Numbered from the stretch's first letter, positions 1-8,708 are shown. The stretch is 64,000 bases of DNA from Flavihumibacter profundi (GCF_020076305.1 NZ_JAIQXE010000001.1:496001-560000), one strand, 5' to 3'. The notes: generated from the sequence alone by a model not told the origin. Numbers and translations: made by a program.

Positions 1-782
1 ATCGCTTCCCTTATGGTTTCCCACATCAGTAAAGGTTCCCCTTCACAACCCTGCCCAAAACTTATCAGGGGATATGGTGCTGTCTCCAGGTGCGGGACCG
101 TATACTCTACAATTTCTTCCGGTGATGGCTTAAAGCTTAAGCGGTCTTGTGTAGACACGATGGGTTCTTCATCGGGCTGCAGGGAAATACAACCAACACA
201 GTTGGCATTACAGGCAGGAGAGGCGGGTACCGGGCATTCCCAACGGCCCATGAAATAATTACGCGCAGCCGGACAATGATAAGTATTGCAACAATTCTCA
301 GCCAGGTGTTTTACAAGTCGGTTATGCGGATAGGCTTTCAGCATCTTGCTTACACCGCTTTCGATGATCTTGTCGTCGTAGCCACTGCATTCCTGGCGGA
401 TATCAGATTCAATACGAACGGCAGGTACCACGAACTGGCCATCCACCCAGCCGGCGGCGGTATAACAAAACAAAGGGAGGGTAGGTGCGTTGGGTTCTGT
501 TTCATAGGCAGCAATGAATAAGCCGGTATGTGCCGGCGGAATGAATGCGGCTACAGCCCAGCCTTTCTCACAGAGCCGCATTTCTCCTGTTTCTACATCT
601 ATGCCAATACCTTTCCTGCCAGGCAATTCATAGAGGTTGCCGCCGTCGGGCAATACGATCCAGTCTTCCTCGGGAACAGGATAAACATCCCAGCCACTCC
701 TTCCGGTCGCGAACAGGGTTTCATCTTCGAAAATATTCCCTTTACCGTCTGAATAAAGGAGATAGGGGGTATGTGCTAACAT
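1..782 (-). CDS. Radical SAM protein, C-terminus beyond window
   Basis: An open frame with no stop runs leftward off the window edge; about 260 codons are visible from the ATG at 782. A CNANCVGC motif (Cys191, Cys195, Cys198; the CxxxCxxC iron-sulfur ligand pattern of radical SAM enzymes) is followed near residues 242-250 by GQGCEGEPL, a Gly-rich stretch typical of SAM-binding radical SAM cores. The roughly 190 residues before the cluster motif form an unusual N-terminal region with further cysteines (Cys-Cys around residue 168, CP around 174). The function is not recognisable: the catalytic core continues outside the window. All rightward frames over this stretch look like shadows of this gene. 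The family call is firm; the substrate is unknown. Confidence 0.85.
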   Translation of the reverse strand, partial: MLAHTPYLLYSDGKGNIFEDETLFATGRSGWDVYPVPEEDWIVLPDGGNLYELPGRKGIGIDVETGEMRLCEKGWAVAAFIPPAHTGLFIAAYETEPNAPTLPLFCYTAAGWVDGQFVVPAVRIESDIRQECSGYDDKIIESGVSKMLKAYPHNRLVKHLAENCCNTYHCPAARNYFMGRWECPVPASPACNANCVGCISLQPDEEPIVSTQDRLSFKPSPEEIVEYTVPHLETAPYPLISFGQGCEGEPLLMWETIREA

Positions 783-815
783 CGGGCAAAGGTAGGAAAT
801 AGTGGCATTTGCATG

Positions 816-2354
816 TCAGAATGAAATCTCCCAGAATTCTTGATCAAATAGTTTGTTTTGCCAACTATAGTCCATGAATACATTTGGATATTCATTATAT
901 CCAACACCTATAATTCTTTGTTGGCCGGGAGGCCCAAAAATTGTCCCTATTCCACCAATAGTTTTACCGCTATTTGGAAAGCCACCTAATGTCCAACTGT
1001 TTTTTTCAGGAGCGTATTTGAATAATTCAATGTTTAAATAATTTGTGTTTTCATCATTAAACCTGGACATATTCCTGGAAACCAGGAGTTGCTGGTTGTA
1101 TTTATACAGGTTGTTTAATCCATCTCCAAGGCAAATAAATTGCGAGTTTCCTGTATTTATGTCCCAAACCTCTATCGGGTTGTTTTTTGAATATTTATTT
1201 GCAGTATTCACCCAGTAGATTTGATTATCAAAAGCAACCCCTTTTGGATATATGCCGGTTGTCTTAAAAGTTGAAACACGCCAGGTATTTGTTTCCAGAT
1301 TGTAGATATCAACGACTTTAGATTCCGGCAATTGTTCCTGGATGCCTCCAGCAAAAAATACTTCATTTCCAGCAGCAACGATATACTTAGTAACCCTGTC
1401 CTGGCTCATTTTTGTATGCGTCCAGGTTTTGGAATCCAGATCAAGGATTTCGACCATATTGCCTGTTTCACTGTATGCATTTTCGAATTTACTGCCTGAA
1501 AATATGATCTTATTATCGACAACTATAGAAGCCCTTACAAGAAAATAGGCAGGTAATTCGATGTAATTCCATTGGCCAGTGTTGATATCAAAAATATCTA
1601 TTTTGTTATAGGCTCTACTATCTTGAAGTTGTGTATTAAAAATTGACCCGCCACTAAAAAATACCTTATTACCTGCGCTGACCATACTTAAATTCCGCCT
1701 TTCTGCGGACAAGGGTAAATCTGACCAGGTTTTCGAATCAAAATCAAATATCCTAATTCTATCTGTTGAAGCTACTTGCGAAGAAATACCTGGGACTTCC
1801 ACCACGTATTGGATAAAAAGCTTATTTCCGGCAACAACCATATCCCTAACATTTGATTCTTTAATTGTACCCAGGTAAACAGGGTTCAATAATTGAACGG
1901 ATGCATTAGATGGAAGGGAAGAAATTTTTACAGTATCTAAATCTGTCGCTCCTAAGTTATCGGTGATGGTAAGGCTAAACCAATAATCGCCAGGCTGGTT
2001 AAGGATAACAGTGGAGATTTCCTGGTTAGCGTTTAATAAAATTGGATCTATACCCGTATTGGCTGGAAAGTTGTTTAAAAAACGCCATTGAAAGGATACG
2101 ATTGATCCATCGGGATCAGAAGAGGAAGAGGCATTCAATTGAACCGTGTCTTTGCCCCCTGTACAAAAAGACGGGGCTGACGAAATGGGCCCTGGATTGG
2201 CGTAGGTAGAAGTAAGGGTAATGTCTTCCCCGGCGTTTGCGTTGGGAACCTGGTTGTGTACAAGGTTTTCTATACTATATTCTTTTATGCAGGAAACCAG
2301 CAGTAAGGAAAATAATGCCAGTCTTAGAACCTGATTTTGCCTACTTCGGGACAT
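816..2354 (-). CDS. PKD-domain / Kelch-type beta-propeller lipoprotein
   Basis: A 512-residue exported protein. The N-terminus is a short hydrophobic segment ending in LLLVSC, a lipobox, so it is probably a lipoprotein. Residues about 35-150 form a PKD-type Ig-like domain (a NANAGEDIT opening, then SSDPDGSI, then WFSLTITDN). The rest is a series of about 45-50-residue blocks built around FxGGS/AGNKVFF-like strands and 'TWS/TWR/TWT' turns, the pattern of Kelch or galactose-oxidase-like propeller blades. No catalytic residues are evident. The reading direction is opposite to ccmE and the gene looks more AT-rich than its neighbours. A likely role is surface binding or display. It could be a recently acquired accessory gene. 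Confidence 0.75.
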   Translation of the reverse strand: MSRSRQNQVLRLALFSLLLVSCIKEYSIENLVHNQVPNANAGEDITLTSTYANPGPISSAPSFCTGGKDTVQLNASSSSDPDGSIVSFQWRFLNNFPANTGIDPILLNANQEISTVILNQPGDYWFSLTITDNLGATDLDTVKISSLPSNASVQLLNPVYLGTIKESNVRDMVVAGNKLFIQYVVEVPGISSQVASTDRIRIFDFDSKTWSDLPLSAERRNLSMVSAGNKVFFSGGSIFNTQLQDSRAYNKIDIFDINTGQWNYIELPAYFLVRASIVVDNKIIFSGSKFENAYSETGNMVEILDLDSKTWTHTKMSQDRVTKYIVAAGNEVFFAGGIQEQLPESKVVDIYNLETNTWRVSTFKTTGIYPKGVAFDNQIYWVNTANKYSKNNPIEVWDINTGNSQFICLGDGLNNLYKYNQQLLVSRNMSRFNDENTNYLNIELFKYAPEKNSWTLGGFPNSGKTIGGIGTIFGPPGQQRIIGVGYNEYPNVFMDYSWQNKLFDQEFWEISF

Positions 2355-2517
2355 AGAACAAATTGGGAAAATAAGTGTGTTAACCCCCCTTTATCACAAG
2401 TCGATTCTATTTGAATTTAAGAAATTATTTCCAATATGTGAAATATTACTATATCGGATTACCTGAATAGAAACAGCAAATTTGTGGTATAGTTTGCGCT
2501 AATTAATATAAAAAGGA

Positions 2518-3084
2518 TTAATCCGCTTTATTGTTTTCCAGCCTCAGAAATTGTTGCCGGCAGTATTCATTAAACTCATCTTCATCGGCATCACCTTCCT
2601 CATCAATAGTTTCCCGTTGAAAAAGTTTGTTGTTGGAAAAATCGAGGGTGAGCAGGTTATCGCGCAAAACAATATTAGAAAAATCTGACCACTGGAATTG
2701 TTTCCTCGGGAAACTATTAAACACTATGCGATCATCAGAAAAACCTATTTCCAGGTTTTTCTTCGCCTGCCTTTCCAATAGGCCCATTACCAGGAATAAG
2801 CCACTCAGCCAGGGGTAAAATGGCATACTGGCCCAGATCAGTGCAGTGATGTATAAATGGTAATTGTAAAAAACAGGCAGTTTGAGCCAGAAGGATTTAT
2901 AGGCATTGAACACGGTCAGAACCAGCAATAATAATGCCCCCATAAGGTGGATGAGTCGTTTATCTGAGGCAGTTAAATAGTGTACCAGGAAAATAAATGC
3001 TGAAGCGCTGCACAGTAAAAGGCTGAACCGGTCAACCAGGCGACGGGAATTATTTTGTAACGTAACTACATACTGGTATACCAT
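2518..3084 (-). CDS. Conserved membrane protein of unknown function
   Basis: A 188-residue protein with about four hydrophobic segments in the first 125 residues (about 22-40, 46-63, 72-88 and 95-115), followed by a soluble C-terminal tail of about 70 residues. The tail is rich in acidic residues (EEGDADEDEF). The architecture (a membrane part, then a short beta-strand domain with SDDRIVFNSFPRKQFQW) resembles small Bacteroidota membrane proteins that carry a PH-like cytoplasmic domain. The gene lies 7 nt downstream of the ureohydrolase stop on the same strand, so the two probably share a transcript. I do not recognise a specific function. Confidence 0.7.
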   Translation of the reverse strand: MVYQYVVTLQNNSRRLVDRFSLLLCSASAFIFLVHYLTASDKRLIHLMGALLLLVLTVFNAYKSFWLKLPVFYNYHLYITALIWASMPFYPWLSGLFLVMGLLERQAKKNLEIGFSDDRIVFNSFPRKQFQWSDFSNIVLRDNLLTLDFSNNKLFQRETIDEEGDADEDEFNEYCRQQFLRLENNKAD

Positions 3085-3091
3085 TCAATGA

Positions 3092-4132
3092 TCAGTTGTT
3101 GCTGGCAGTTAACATATTGCACATTTTGTAAAGGACGCGGGCTCCTACATTGGCATCCCAGTCATTATCGCCTACGCCAACTTCATTCAGGTCGAATGCA
3201 ATGATGCGGCGGCCGCTTTCCATAACTTTTTTGAAAAGGTAAAATACCTGTTCTGCTTCAAATCCGCCTGCTACCGGAGTTCCGGTATTCGGGCAAAGTT
3301 TCGGATCCAGTCCATCGATATCAAAACTGATATAAACCTGCTGCGGCAATGTGCTGATTATTTCATCACAGATCTGTCTCCAGTTCTGGCCTTCATAGAG
3401 CTTTTCCTGGATGTCGTGATCGAAAAAAGTTACAACCTTACCATTACTGTTATTGATATAATCCATTTCCTCATCACAAAAATCGCGAACACCTACCTGC
3501 ACAACTTTTTCAACAGCCGCAATTTCTTCCAGCACGTTGTAAATGATACTGGCATGGGAATATTTAAAGTCTTCATACGCTTTGCGGAGGTCACAATGTG
3601 CATCGATCTGTAAAATTCCAAAGCTTTCATATTTTTCACCGAGGGCTTTGATAAAACCGAACGGTGTGCTGTGGTCACCACCAAGTAAAGCCACCAGTTT
3701 TCCTTTTTCGATCAGTTCCTTTGTTTGGGTATGTACCCAGTTGTTCATGAAATTGCTGCCTTCATTAATCTCCTTCAGGGAGCGGCACATGAAATTATTT
3801 TTCTCAACCTGCTCACCTGAGGAAATATAATCGATGTACAATTCGGCCTCTTTGCGCAGGTAATCACTTTTTAACAAAATCTTTTTATCTACCTCCCTGA
3901 GGAAAAAACCCTTGCGCCAAAGGTCATGGTATTGCGTATCATAGAGGTCAACCTGGCGGCTGGCTTTCAGTATATTATCAGCGGCCCTTGCCGTTCCGGC
4001 GTTGTAACTTACAGTAACCTCCCAGGGTACGGGAACAATTACCAGGCGGGCTTCTTCTTCAGTTATGGGAAGTCCAAATAAGTTGAAATTCGGGTTACCA
4101 AGACTGTTGGCATCATATTGTGAGAGCTCCAT
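3092..4132 (-). CDS. Agmatinase/arginase-family ureohydrolase
   Basis: A binuclear manganese ureohydrolase of 346 residues when started at the ATG at 4132 (MELSQYDANS). The frame stays open 50 codons further upstream, but that longer version would overlap the start of ccmE and has no family-like sequence. Metal-ligand motifs are all present: GGDHS, DAHCDLR (DxHxD), SHAS and SFDIDGLDP (DxD). The family hydrolyses guanidino groups of arginine, agmatine, formimidoylglutamate or proclavaminate, releasing urea or formamide; which substrate applies here cannot be read from the sequence. No hut or spe partner genes are visible. It diverges from ccmE. Confidence 0.88.
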   Translation of the reverse strand: MELSQYDANSLGNPNFNLFGLPITEEEARLVIVPVPWEVTVSYNAGTARAADNILKASRQVDLYDTQYHDLWRKGFFLREVDKKILLKSDYLRKEAELYIDYISSGEQVEKNNFMCRSLKEINEGSNFMNNWVHTQTKELIEKGKLVALLGGDHSTPFGFIKALGEKYESFGILQIDAHCDLRKAYEDFKYSHASIIYNVLEEIAAVEKVVQVGVRDFCDEEMDYINNSNGKVVTFFDHDIQEKLYEGQNWRQICDEIISTLPQQVYISFDIDGLDPKLCPNTGTPVAGGFEAEQVFYLFKKVMESGRRIIAFDLNEVGVGDNDWDANVGARVLYKMCNMLTASNN

Positions 4133-4239
4133 ATATATGAATTGAAAACGGACGCAAGTTAGGTTAGCCTGGGCTAGATGCAAAATAAATAGAAATTGGC
4201 CGCAGATTAAACAAATGGGGGGTGGATAATAAATTGGAC

Positions 4240-4247
4240 TAACTTTG
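4240..4247 (+). promoter_or_regulatory. Probable -7 element of the ccmE-ccmF promoter
   Basis: TAACTTTG followed by CGC matches the Bacteroidota -7 consensus TAnnTTTG. It lies 20 nt before the ccmE ATG, in the gap between divergent ureohydrolase and ccmE genes. No clear -33 TTTG is seen. Confidence 0.5.
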
Positions 4248-4267
4248 CGCGGGTATACTTTAAAATC

Positions 4268-4672
4268 ATGAAGAAAACACATATTATCATACTGATATTC
4301 ATCGCAATAGCTATTGCCGTGCTTATCAGTTTCATGGGCGACCTTACAACCTATGATACCGTAGCCTCAGCCAGGGAAAAAGAGGGAAAGTACGTGCACC
4401 TGATCGCCAAACTGGATAAAACCAGGCCATTGGAGTATGATGCCGTAAAAAACCCTAATTACCTGCGCTTTACCGCAGTTGATACTTTGGGTCAGACTAC
4501 TGTTGTAGTGTACCATAATGCCAAGCCCACCGATTTTGAAAAAAGCGAAAGGCTGGTATTGAAAGGCAGTATGAAGGCTGGTGAGTTCGAGTGTAAGGAA
4601 ATACTGATGAAATGCCCTTCGAAATACAAGGACGATGTTAATGCAAACAAGAAAAATCTCACCGCTAATTAA
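4268..4672 (+). CDS. ccmE: Cytochrome c maturation heme chaperone CcmE (CxxxY type)
   Basis: A 134-residue periplasmic heme chaperone with one N-terminal membrane anchor (residues about 5-24) and an OB-fold. CcmE binds heme covalently and passes it to CcmF for attachment to apocytochrome c. The classical proteobacterial ligand is a His in HxxxY; here the equivalent motif is CPSKY (Cys116 to Tyr120), the CxxxY form known from archaeal and Desulfovibrio CcmE. The protein is short, with a Lys/Asn-rich tail. The gene sits 12 nt upstream of ccmF and is surely cotranscribed with it. ccmA, ccmB and ccmC are not in the window. Confidence 0.87.
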   Translation: MKKTHIIILIFIAIAIAVLISFMGDLTTYDTVASAREKEGKYVHLIAKLDKTRPLEYDAVKNPNYLRFTAVDTLGQTTVVVYHNAKPTDFEKSERLVLKGSMKAGEFECKEILMKCPSKYKDDVNANKKNLTAN

Positions 4673-4684
4673 TGTGCCTTACCT

Positions 4685-7147
4685 ATGAAATATATTGGTG
4701 AACATTTATTGCCCGGGCAACTGGGTCATTTTTTTGTAGTACTGGCGCTTGTTTCCTCTTTGGTTGCGACAATTGCTTATGCCAAAGCGACCAATGCCAT
4801 CGACCCCAATGATGAAAGGGCCTGGAAAAAACTTGCCCGTATTGCCTTTGGGTTAGACTTCTTCTCCGTTTTTGCTGTTTTCGGACTATTGTATTATATC
4901 ATTTCTTCCCATTTGTTCGAATATTTCTACGCATGGAACCATAGCAACCTTTCACTGAATACAAAGTACCTGCTGAGCTGTATCTGGGAAGGACAGGAGG
5001 GTAGTTTCCTTTTGTGGACCTGCTGGCATGCTGTTTTAGGTGTTATTTTAATTTTCAGGGCGGGTAAATGGGAAGCGCCGGTACTAACGGTTATTTCTTT
5101 CGCCCAGTTTTGCCTTGCAACAATGATCCTGGGCTTGTATATAGGCTCAGTTAAAATAGGCAGCAACCCCTTTTTATTGGTGCGCGATATGTTCCAGGAT
5201 GCACCGGTCTTTGCCCGGGCAGATTATTTAAGCCTGCCGCAAATGCGGGATGGCCAGGGCCTTAACCAATTATTGCAGAATTACTGGATGGTTATCCATC
5301 CACCCGTATTATTCATGGGATTTGCGTCTACCATAGTCCCGTTCGCCTATGCCATTGCCGGGTTATGGAAGAAGGATTTTGGTGGCTGGACAAAACAGGC
5401 GCTTCCCTATACCCTGTTTTCTGGTGGCGTACTTGGACTGGGCATCATGATGGGTGCAGCATGGGCTTATGAGTCACTGACCTTCGGCGGTTTCTGGGCC
5501 TGGGACCCTGTTGAAAATGCCTCGCTGGTACCCTGGCTGGTGCTGGTTGCCGGATTACATACCCAGGTAGTTTATAACGCTACCGGTCATTCCCTCAGGG
5601 CAACCAATGTGTTTTTTATCTTAAGTTTTTCCCTTGTTTTATATTCTACTTTTTTGACCCGCAGTGGTGTTTTGGGCGATAGTTCCGTACATGCTTTTAC
5701 AGGCGAGGGAATGAATGCACAACTGCTCATTTTCCAATTCATCTTTTTACTACCCGCACTGGCATTATTCGGGGTTCGCTACAAGCAGATTCCACATATT
5801 TTGAAAGAAGAAGAAACTTCCTCCCGTGAATTCTGGATGTTTATTGGCGCCCTGGTTTTATTCCTTAGTGCTGCTGTGATCACCTGGCAAACCTCCTTTA
5901 ACCCGATTTACAATAAGATCACAGGCAAAACAACTGCTGCCCCGGAAGATGTTGAATTTTCATACAATAAGATACAGGTATTCGTGGCTGTGGTCATCGC
6001 TTTTTTATCGGCTATTACCCAATACCTTAAATATAAAAAAACGAGCCGCGATTTTTGGGTGAAAAAGATTTTAATCCCAACTATCCTTGCCGCCGTCGTA
6101 ACCCTTATTTTCTTTTGGGTGAGTGGCATTGAATACGATAAAAAAGGTCCGGGCTTCCTGGGTGCGCTATACCTTGCATTGTTTGCAAGCATTTATTCTG
6201 TGGTGGCGAATGCTGGTTATATCTGGTCTGGATTAAATGGCAAAATTAAATCCGCAGGGGCTTCTGTTGCGCACGTGGGATTTGGGCTGATGCTGATAGG
6301 CATTACTATATCTGCATCAAACCGCAAAGTGTTGTCGGTCAATTCAACGGGTATCAACTTAAGGTGGGATGAGCGTTCAAAGGAAAAACCGATGGAGAAC
6401 CTGACCCTTATCAAAGGCGTGCCAACCGATATGGGCAAGTACACAACTACTTTTTTAAACAGTGATTCTGTTAATAAAACCGGGAATATTATTTATTACA
6501 AAATCCATATGGTAGCCAAAGACAGTTCTTCGGAATTTGACCTTTATCCTAACCTGATCCGCAATACCAAGGGGCAGGAAAACTTTTCGAATAACCCCGA
6601 TTCAAAACATTACTGGGATAAGGATATTTTCAGCTATATCAGTTATGCAGATAATATGGACCGGAGGGAGGATACGGCGCAGTTTAAAAACCACCTGATG
6701 AGAGTAAATGACACCGTATTTTATTCCAATGGATTTATTGTGTTGAATAAAGTGGTGCCAAACCCTGTGAATGATAAATATCATTTCACACCTTCTGATA
6801 CCGCTTTGATGGCTGACCTCACGGTATTTTCAAAAGAAGGTACAAGTTATAAGGCGCGTCCGGTATTTTATGTGGAAGACAACCTTGCCAGGTTCAGTCT
6901 GGATACTGTTTATGCACAAAACCTGGCGGTGGGTTTCAGTAAAGTGATGGAGAACCAGCAGATTGAAATCCAGGTTAAAGAAAGTAGCAGGATGGTCCCG
7001 TTTGTTGCCCTTAAAGTGTACGAATTTCCGCATATCAATATATTGTGGATCGGTATCCTTATAATGGTAGCGGGGTTTGTCATGAGCATTTTCTATCGTT
7101 CAAGGCAGGGTCGGTTAAAAGCTGTTGTTGCTGAAAATAAAAATTAG
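4685..7147 (+). CDS. ccmF: Cytochrome c heme lyase CcmF/CcsA family
   Basis: An 820-residue polytopic inner-membrane protein of the heme-handling protein family. The WWD signature, FGGFWAWDPVEN, is at about residues 266-278. About a dozen hydrophobic segments are spread through the first 540 residues, followed by a periplasmic loop domain of about 230 residues and a final membrane helix (about 785-805). The protein is longer than typical CcmF (about 650 residues) because of the large C-terminal periplasmic part, usual for Bacteroidota. It ligates heme supplied by CcmE to CxxCH sites of apocytochrome c. It is the second gene of the ccmEF pair. Confidence 0.9.
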   Translation: MKYIGEHLLPGQLGHFFVVLALVSSLVATIAYAKATNAIDPNDERAWKKLARIAFGLDFFSVFAVFGLLYYIISSHLFEYFYAWNHSNLSLNTKYLLSCIWEGQEGSFLLWTCWHAVLGVILIFRAGKWEAPVLTVISFAQFCLATMILGLYIGSVKIGSNPFLLVRDMFQDAPVFARADYLSLPQMRDGQGLNQLLQNYWMVIHPPVLFMGFASTIVPFAYAIAGLWKKDFGGWTKQALPYTLFSGGVLGLGIMMGAAWAYESLTFGGFWAWDPVENASLVPWLVLVAGLHTQVVYNATGHSLRATNVFFILSFSLVLYSTFLTRSGVLGDSSVHAFTGEGMNAQLLIFQFIFLLPALALFGVRYKQIPHILKEEETSSREFWMFIGALVLFLSAAVITWQTSFNPIYNKITGKTTAAPEDVEFSYNKIQVFVAVVIAFLSAITQYLKYKKTSRDFWVKKILIPTILAAVVTLIFFWVSGIEYDKKGPGFLGALYLALFASIYSVVANAGYIWSGLNGKIKSAGASVAHVGFGLMLIGITISASNRKVLSVNSTGINLRWDERSKEKPMENLTLIKGVPTDMGKYTTTFLNSDSVNKTGNIIYYKIHMVAKDSSSEFDLYPNLIRNTKGQENFSNNPDSKHYWDKDIFSYISYADNMDRREDTAQFKNHLMRVNDTVFYSNGFIVLNKVVPNPVNDKYHFTPSDTALMADLTVFSKEGTSYKARPVFYVEDNLARFSLDTVYAQNLAVGFSKVMENQQIEIQVKESSRMVPFVALKVYEFPHINILWIGILIMVAGFVMSIFYRSRQGRLKAVVAENKN

Positions 7148-7219
7148 GATTCCGGTAACAGCTTTTTGGGTTACTCTTCTGTCTTAATTGGCATTAAATG
7201 CAGGACCTTTAATTAGTAC

Positions 7220-7855
7220 ATGACCAACCGACCCATTAAAATATTCCCCTTATTGGCTTTTTTGAGCCTGTTGCTGGCTGGATTATGTGCTACTGCACAA
7301 AGTCCTGCGCCTGTGCCCAATGATCCGCGCTATGGCCCTAATGACACCATTATTGTACCTATTTATGTTTTCCAGGGCGATACCCTGCCAGCCGGAACCA
7401 TGCAGTATGTCTATGTAAATGCGCCAATGCCGCCTGCGATGCGGAAACGGTATGAAAAGTGGACCCGGTTGCGCAATGCGGTTTATGTAACCTATCCTTA
7501 TGCAAAGAAAGCCGGATTAATTATAAATGATATCAGCCTGAAACTTGAAAGGATGCCGGAAAGCCAGCACAAATCCTATATCCAGAGCCGCGAAAAGGAC
7601 CTGAAAAAGGAGTTTACCGAGCCTTTAACCAATTTATCTGTATACCAGGGGAAAGTCCTGATGAAACTAATCAACCGGCAAACAGGAAATAACTGTTACG
7701 ACATTATCAAAGAATACAGGGGCGGTTTCTCTGCCCGTTTCTGGCAAACTGTTGCTTTTTTCTTTGGGAGCAGCCTGAAACAACCGTATGACCCCATTGA
7801 TGAAGACCAGGAAATTGAAGTGATTGTGAAAGAAGTGGAGCGGATGTACAGGTAA
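7220..7855 (+). CDS. DUF4294 family exported protein
   Basis: A 211-residue protein with a clear signal peptide (hydrophobic 9-25, cleavage likely after ATA). The body holds the NDTIIVPIYVFQGDTLP strand block and the TRLRNAVYVTYPYAKKAG helix that I associate with the Bacteroidota family DUF4294. The C-terminus is charged (EDQEIEVIVKEVERMY). It is exported to the periplasm or outer membrane; the molecular role is unknown. It lies 72 nt after ccmF on the same strand and ends at a strong bidirectional terminator. It could be read through from the ccm transcript. Confidence 0.75.
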   Translation: MTNRPIKIFPLLAFLSLLLAGLCATAQSPAPVPNDPRYGPNDTIIVPIYVFQGDTLPAGTMQYVYVNAPMPPAMRKRYEKWTRLRNAVYVTYPYAKKAGLIINDISLKLERMPESQHKSYIQSREKDLKKEFTEPLTNLSVYQGKVLMKLINRQTGNNCYDIIKEYRGGFSARFWQTVAFFFGSSLKQPYDPIDEDQEIEVIVKEVERMYR

Positions 7856-7861
7856 GGAGAT

Positions 7862-7913
7862 ATTAATGTAAAAAAACAGGGTGGAATTTTCCACCCTGTT
7901 TTTTTACATTAAT
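7862..7913. terminator. Bidirectional terminator: 25-bp perfect inverted repeat
   Basis: Positions 7862-7886 and 7889-7913 are perfect reverse complements with a 2-nt spacer. The core stem is ACAGGGTGGAA/TTCCACCCTGT with seven A before and seven T after. It lies between two convergent genes and works as an intrinsic terminator for both strands. Confidence 0.9.
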
Positions 7914-7915
7914 GA

Positions 7916-8542
7916 TTATTTTCCGCCTTTAAGGCTTGCTTGCAGGGTTTTTAAATCTTCCCATTTGTCTGCGGCGGCCAGTTTTGCCTGTTTAGGCCAT
8001 GTAGCAGGGTCATGAACTTTGAATTTGTTTCCCGCAGCTTCCAGGACCTCTTTAAGTTTCTTTGGGGTTGCCTTGGACAAGGCGGCAAAACTTGTAATAT
8101 CTGCTGCTAACAAAAGTTCAGCGATCTTTTTGCCAATTCCCTCAATTTTGGTGAGGTCGTCTGCTTTAGAGGATTTTTCAGCTTTAGTTCCCTTTGCCGC
8201 TTTGGGTGCCTTCTCAGCTTTAGGCGCTTTTTCTGCCTTCACAGCTTTTCCTGCTTTAGGCGCTTCAACTGGCACCGTGATTACACAGTTATCAACCTGG
8301 AAGGCAGGATTGTGGGCATATTGATCAGCATTGGCGTCATTCACCCAGCGGCCATCGCTCAGGTAATAACGATATTGGTAAGTTTTACCCGGTTCAAGGG
8401 CAACTACGGCAGCAAGGGTGCCATCTTTCTGTACTTTCAGGCCAATTCCTTCACTGGGATCCCAATTATTGAAATCGCCCAACAGCAGGGCTTCAGTAGC
8501 ATCACCAACGATTTCCGGGGTTAATATAAACTTAACTTTCAT
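7916..8542 (-). CDS. CBM48-like domain fused to helix-hairpin-helix domain
   Basis: A 208-residue cytoplasmic protein (no signal peptide) in three parts. Residues 1-92 look like an isoamylase N-terminal/CBM48 or AMPK-type glycogen-binding beta-sandwich (LLLGDFNNWDP, YQYRYYLSDGRWVND, YAHNPAFQVDN). Residues about 93-128 are a Lys/Ala/Pro-rich low-complexity linker with repeated KAEKAPKA. Residues about 129-208 carry a helix-hairpin-helix module (LTKIEGIGKKIAELLLAADI) plus the KFKVHDPATWPKQAKLAAADKW block, like the C-terminal extensions seen on some Bacteroidota ribosomal proteins. The combination suggests a protein that links a carbohydrate- or protein-binding sandwich to nucleic acid. Function unknown. 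Confidence 0.75.
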   Translation of the reverse strand: MKVKFILTPEIVGDATEALLLGDFNNWDPSEGIGLKVQKDGTLAAVVALEPGKTYQYRYYLSDGRWVNDANADQYAHNPAFQVDNCVITVPVEAPKAGKAVKAEKAPKAEKAPKAAKGTKAEKSSKADDLTKIEGIGKKIAELLLAADITSFAALSKATPKKLKEVLEAAGNKFKVHDPATWPKQAKLAAADKWEDLKTLQASLKGGK

Positions 8543-8635
8543 GTTCTTGTTTTTTGGTTTGGTTGTTTAGGTTAATAGGTTATCCTGCACTTAATACCGT
8601 GCCAGCCTATTGGTAACCCGTTTAGTTATTCCCGA

Positions 8636-8655
8636 TTTTCCACAGTTGTGGATAA
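8636..8655. promoter_or_regulatory. Inverted pair of DnaA-box-like sites
   Basis: TTTTCCACA (8636-8644) and, on the opposite strand, a perfect TTATCCACA (8655-8647) face each other across 2 nt in the divergent gap between the CBM48/HhH gene and the oxidoreductase. The match to the DnaA box is direct; use as a DnaA-regulated operator is inference. Confidence 0.4.
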
Positions 8656-8708
8656 ACAATAATTACATAATTAGTATATTCATCCTCCAAAATTAAAAAA
8701 GCAAGTAA

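Noticed and set aside
13-752. Several rightward open frames at the left edge
   Set aside because: They overlap the leftward radical SAM gene, whose cysteine motif and codon pattern are convincing; the rightward translations match no family.
3092-4282. Longer version of the ureohydrolase starting at 4282
   Set aside because: The extra 50 residues overlap the ccmE start and its promoter and do not resemble the family.
8130-8290. DNA repeat in the Lys/Ala-rich linker
   Set aside because: The near-repeats encode the low-complexity KAEKAPKA linker of a real protein; no separate repeat element is needed.
8636-8655. A replication origin at the DnaA-box pair
   Set aside because: Only two boxes, no dnaA or AT-rich unwinding region of convincing size, and no origin-linked genes nearby.
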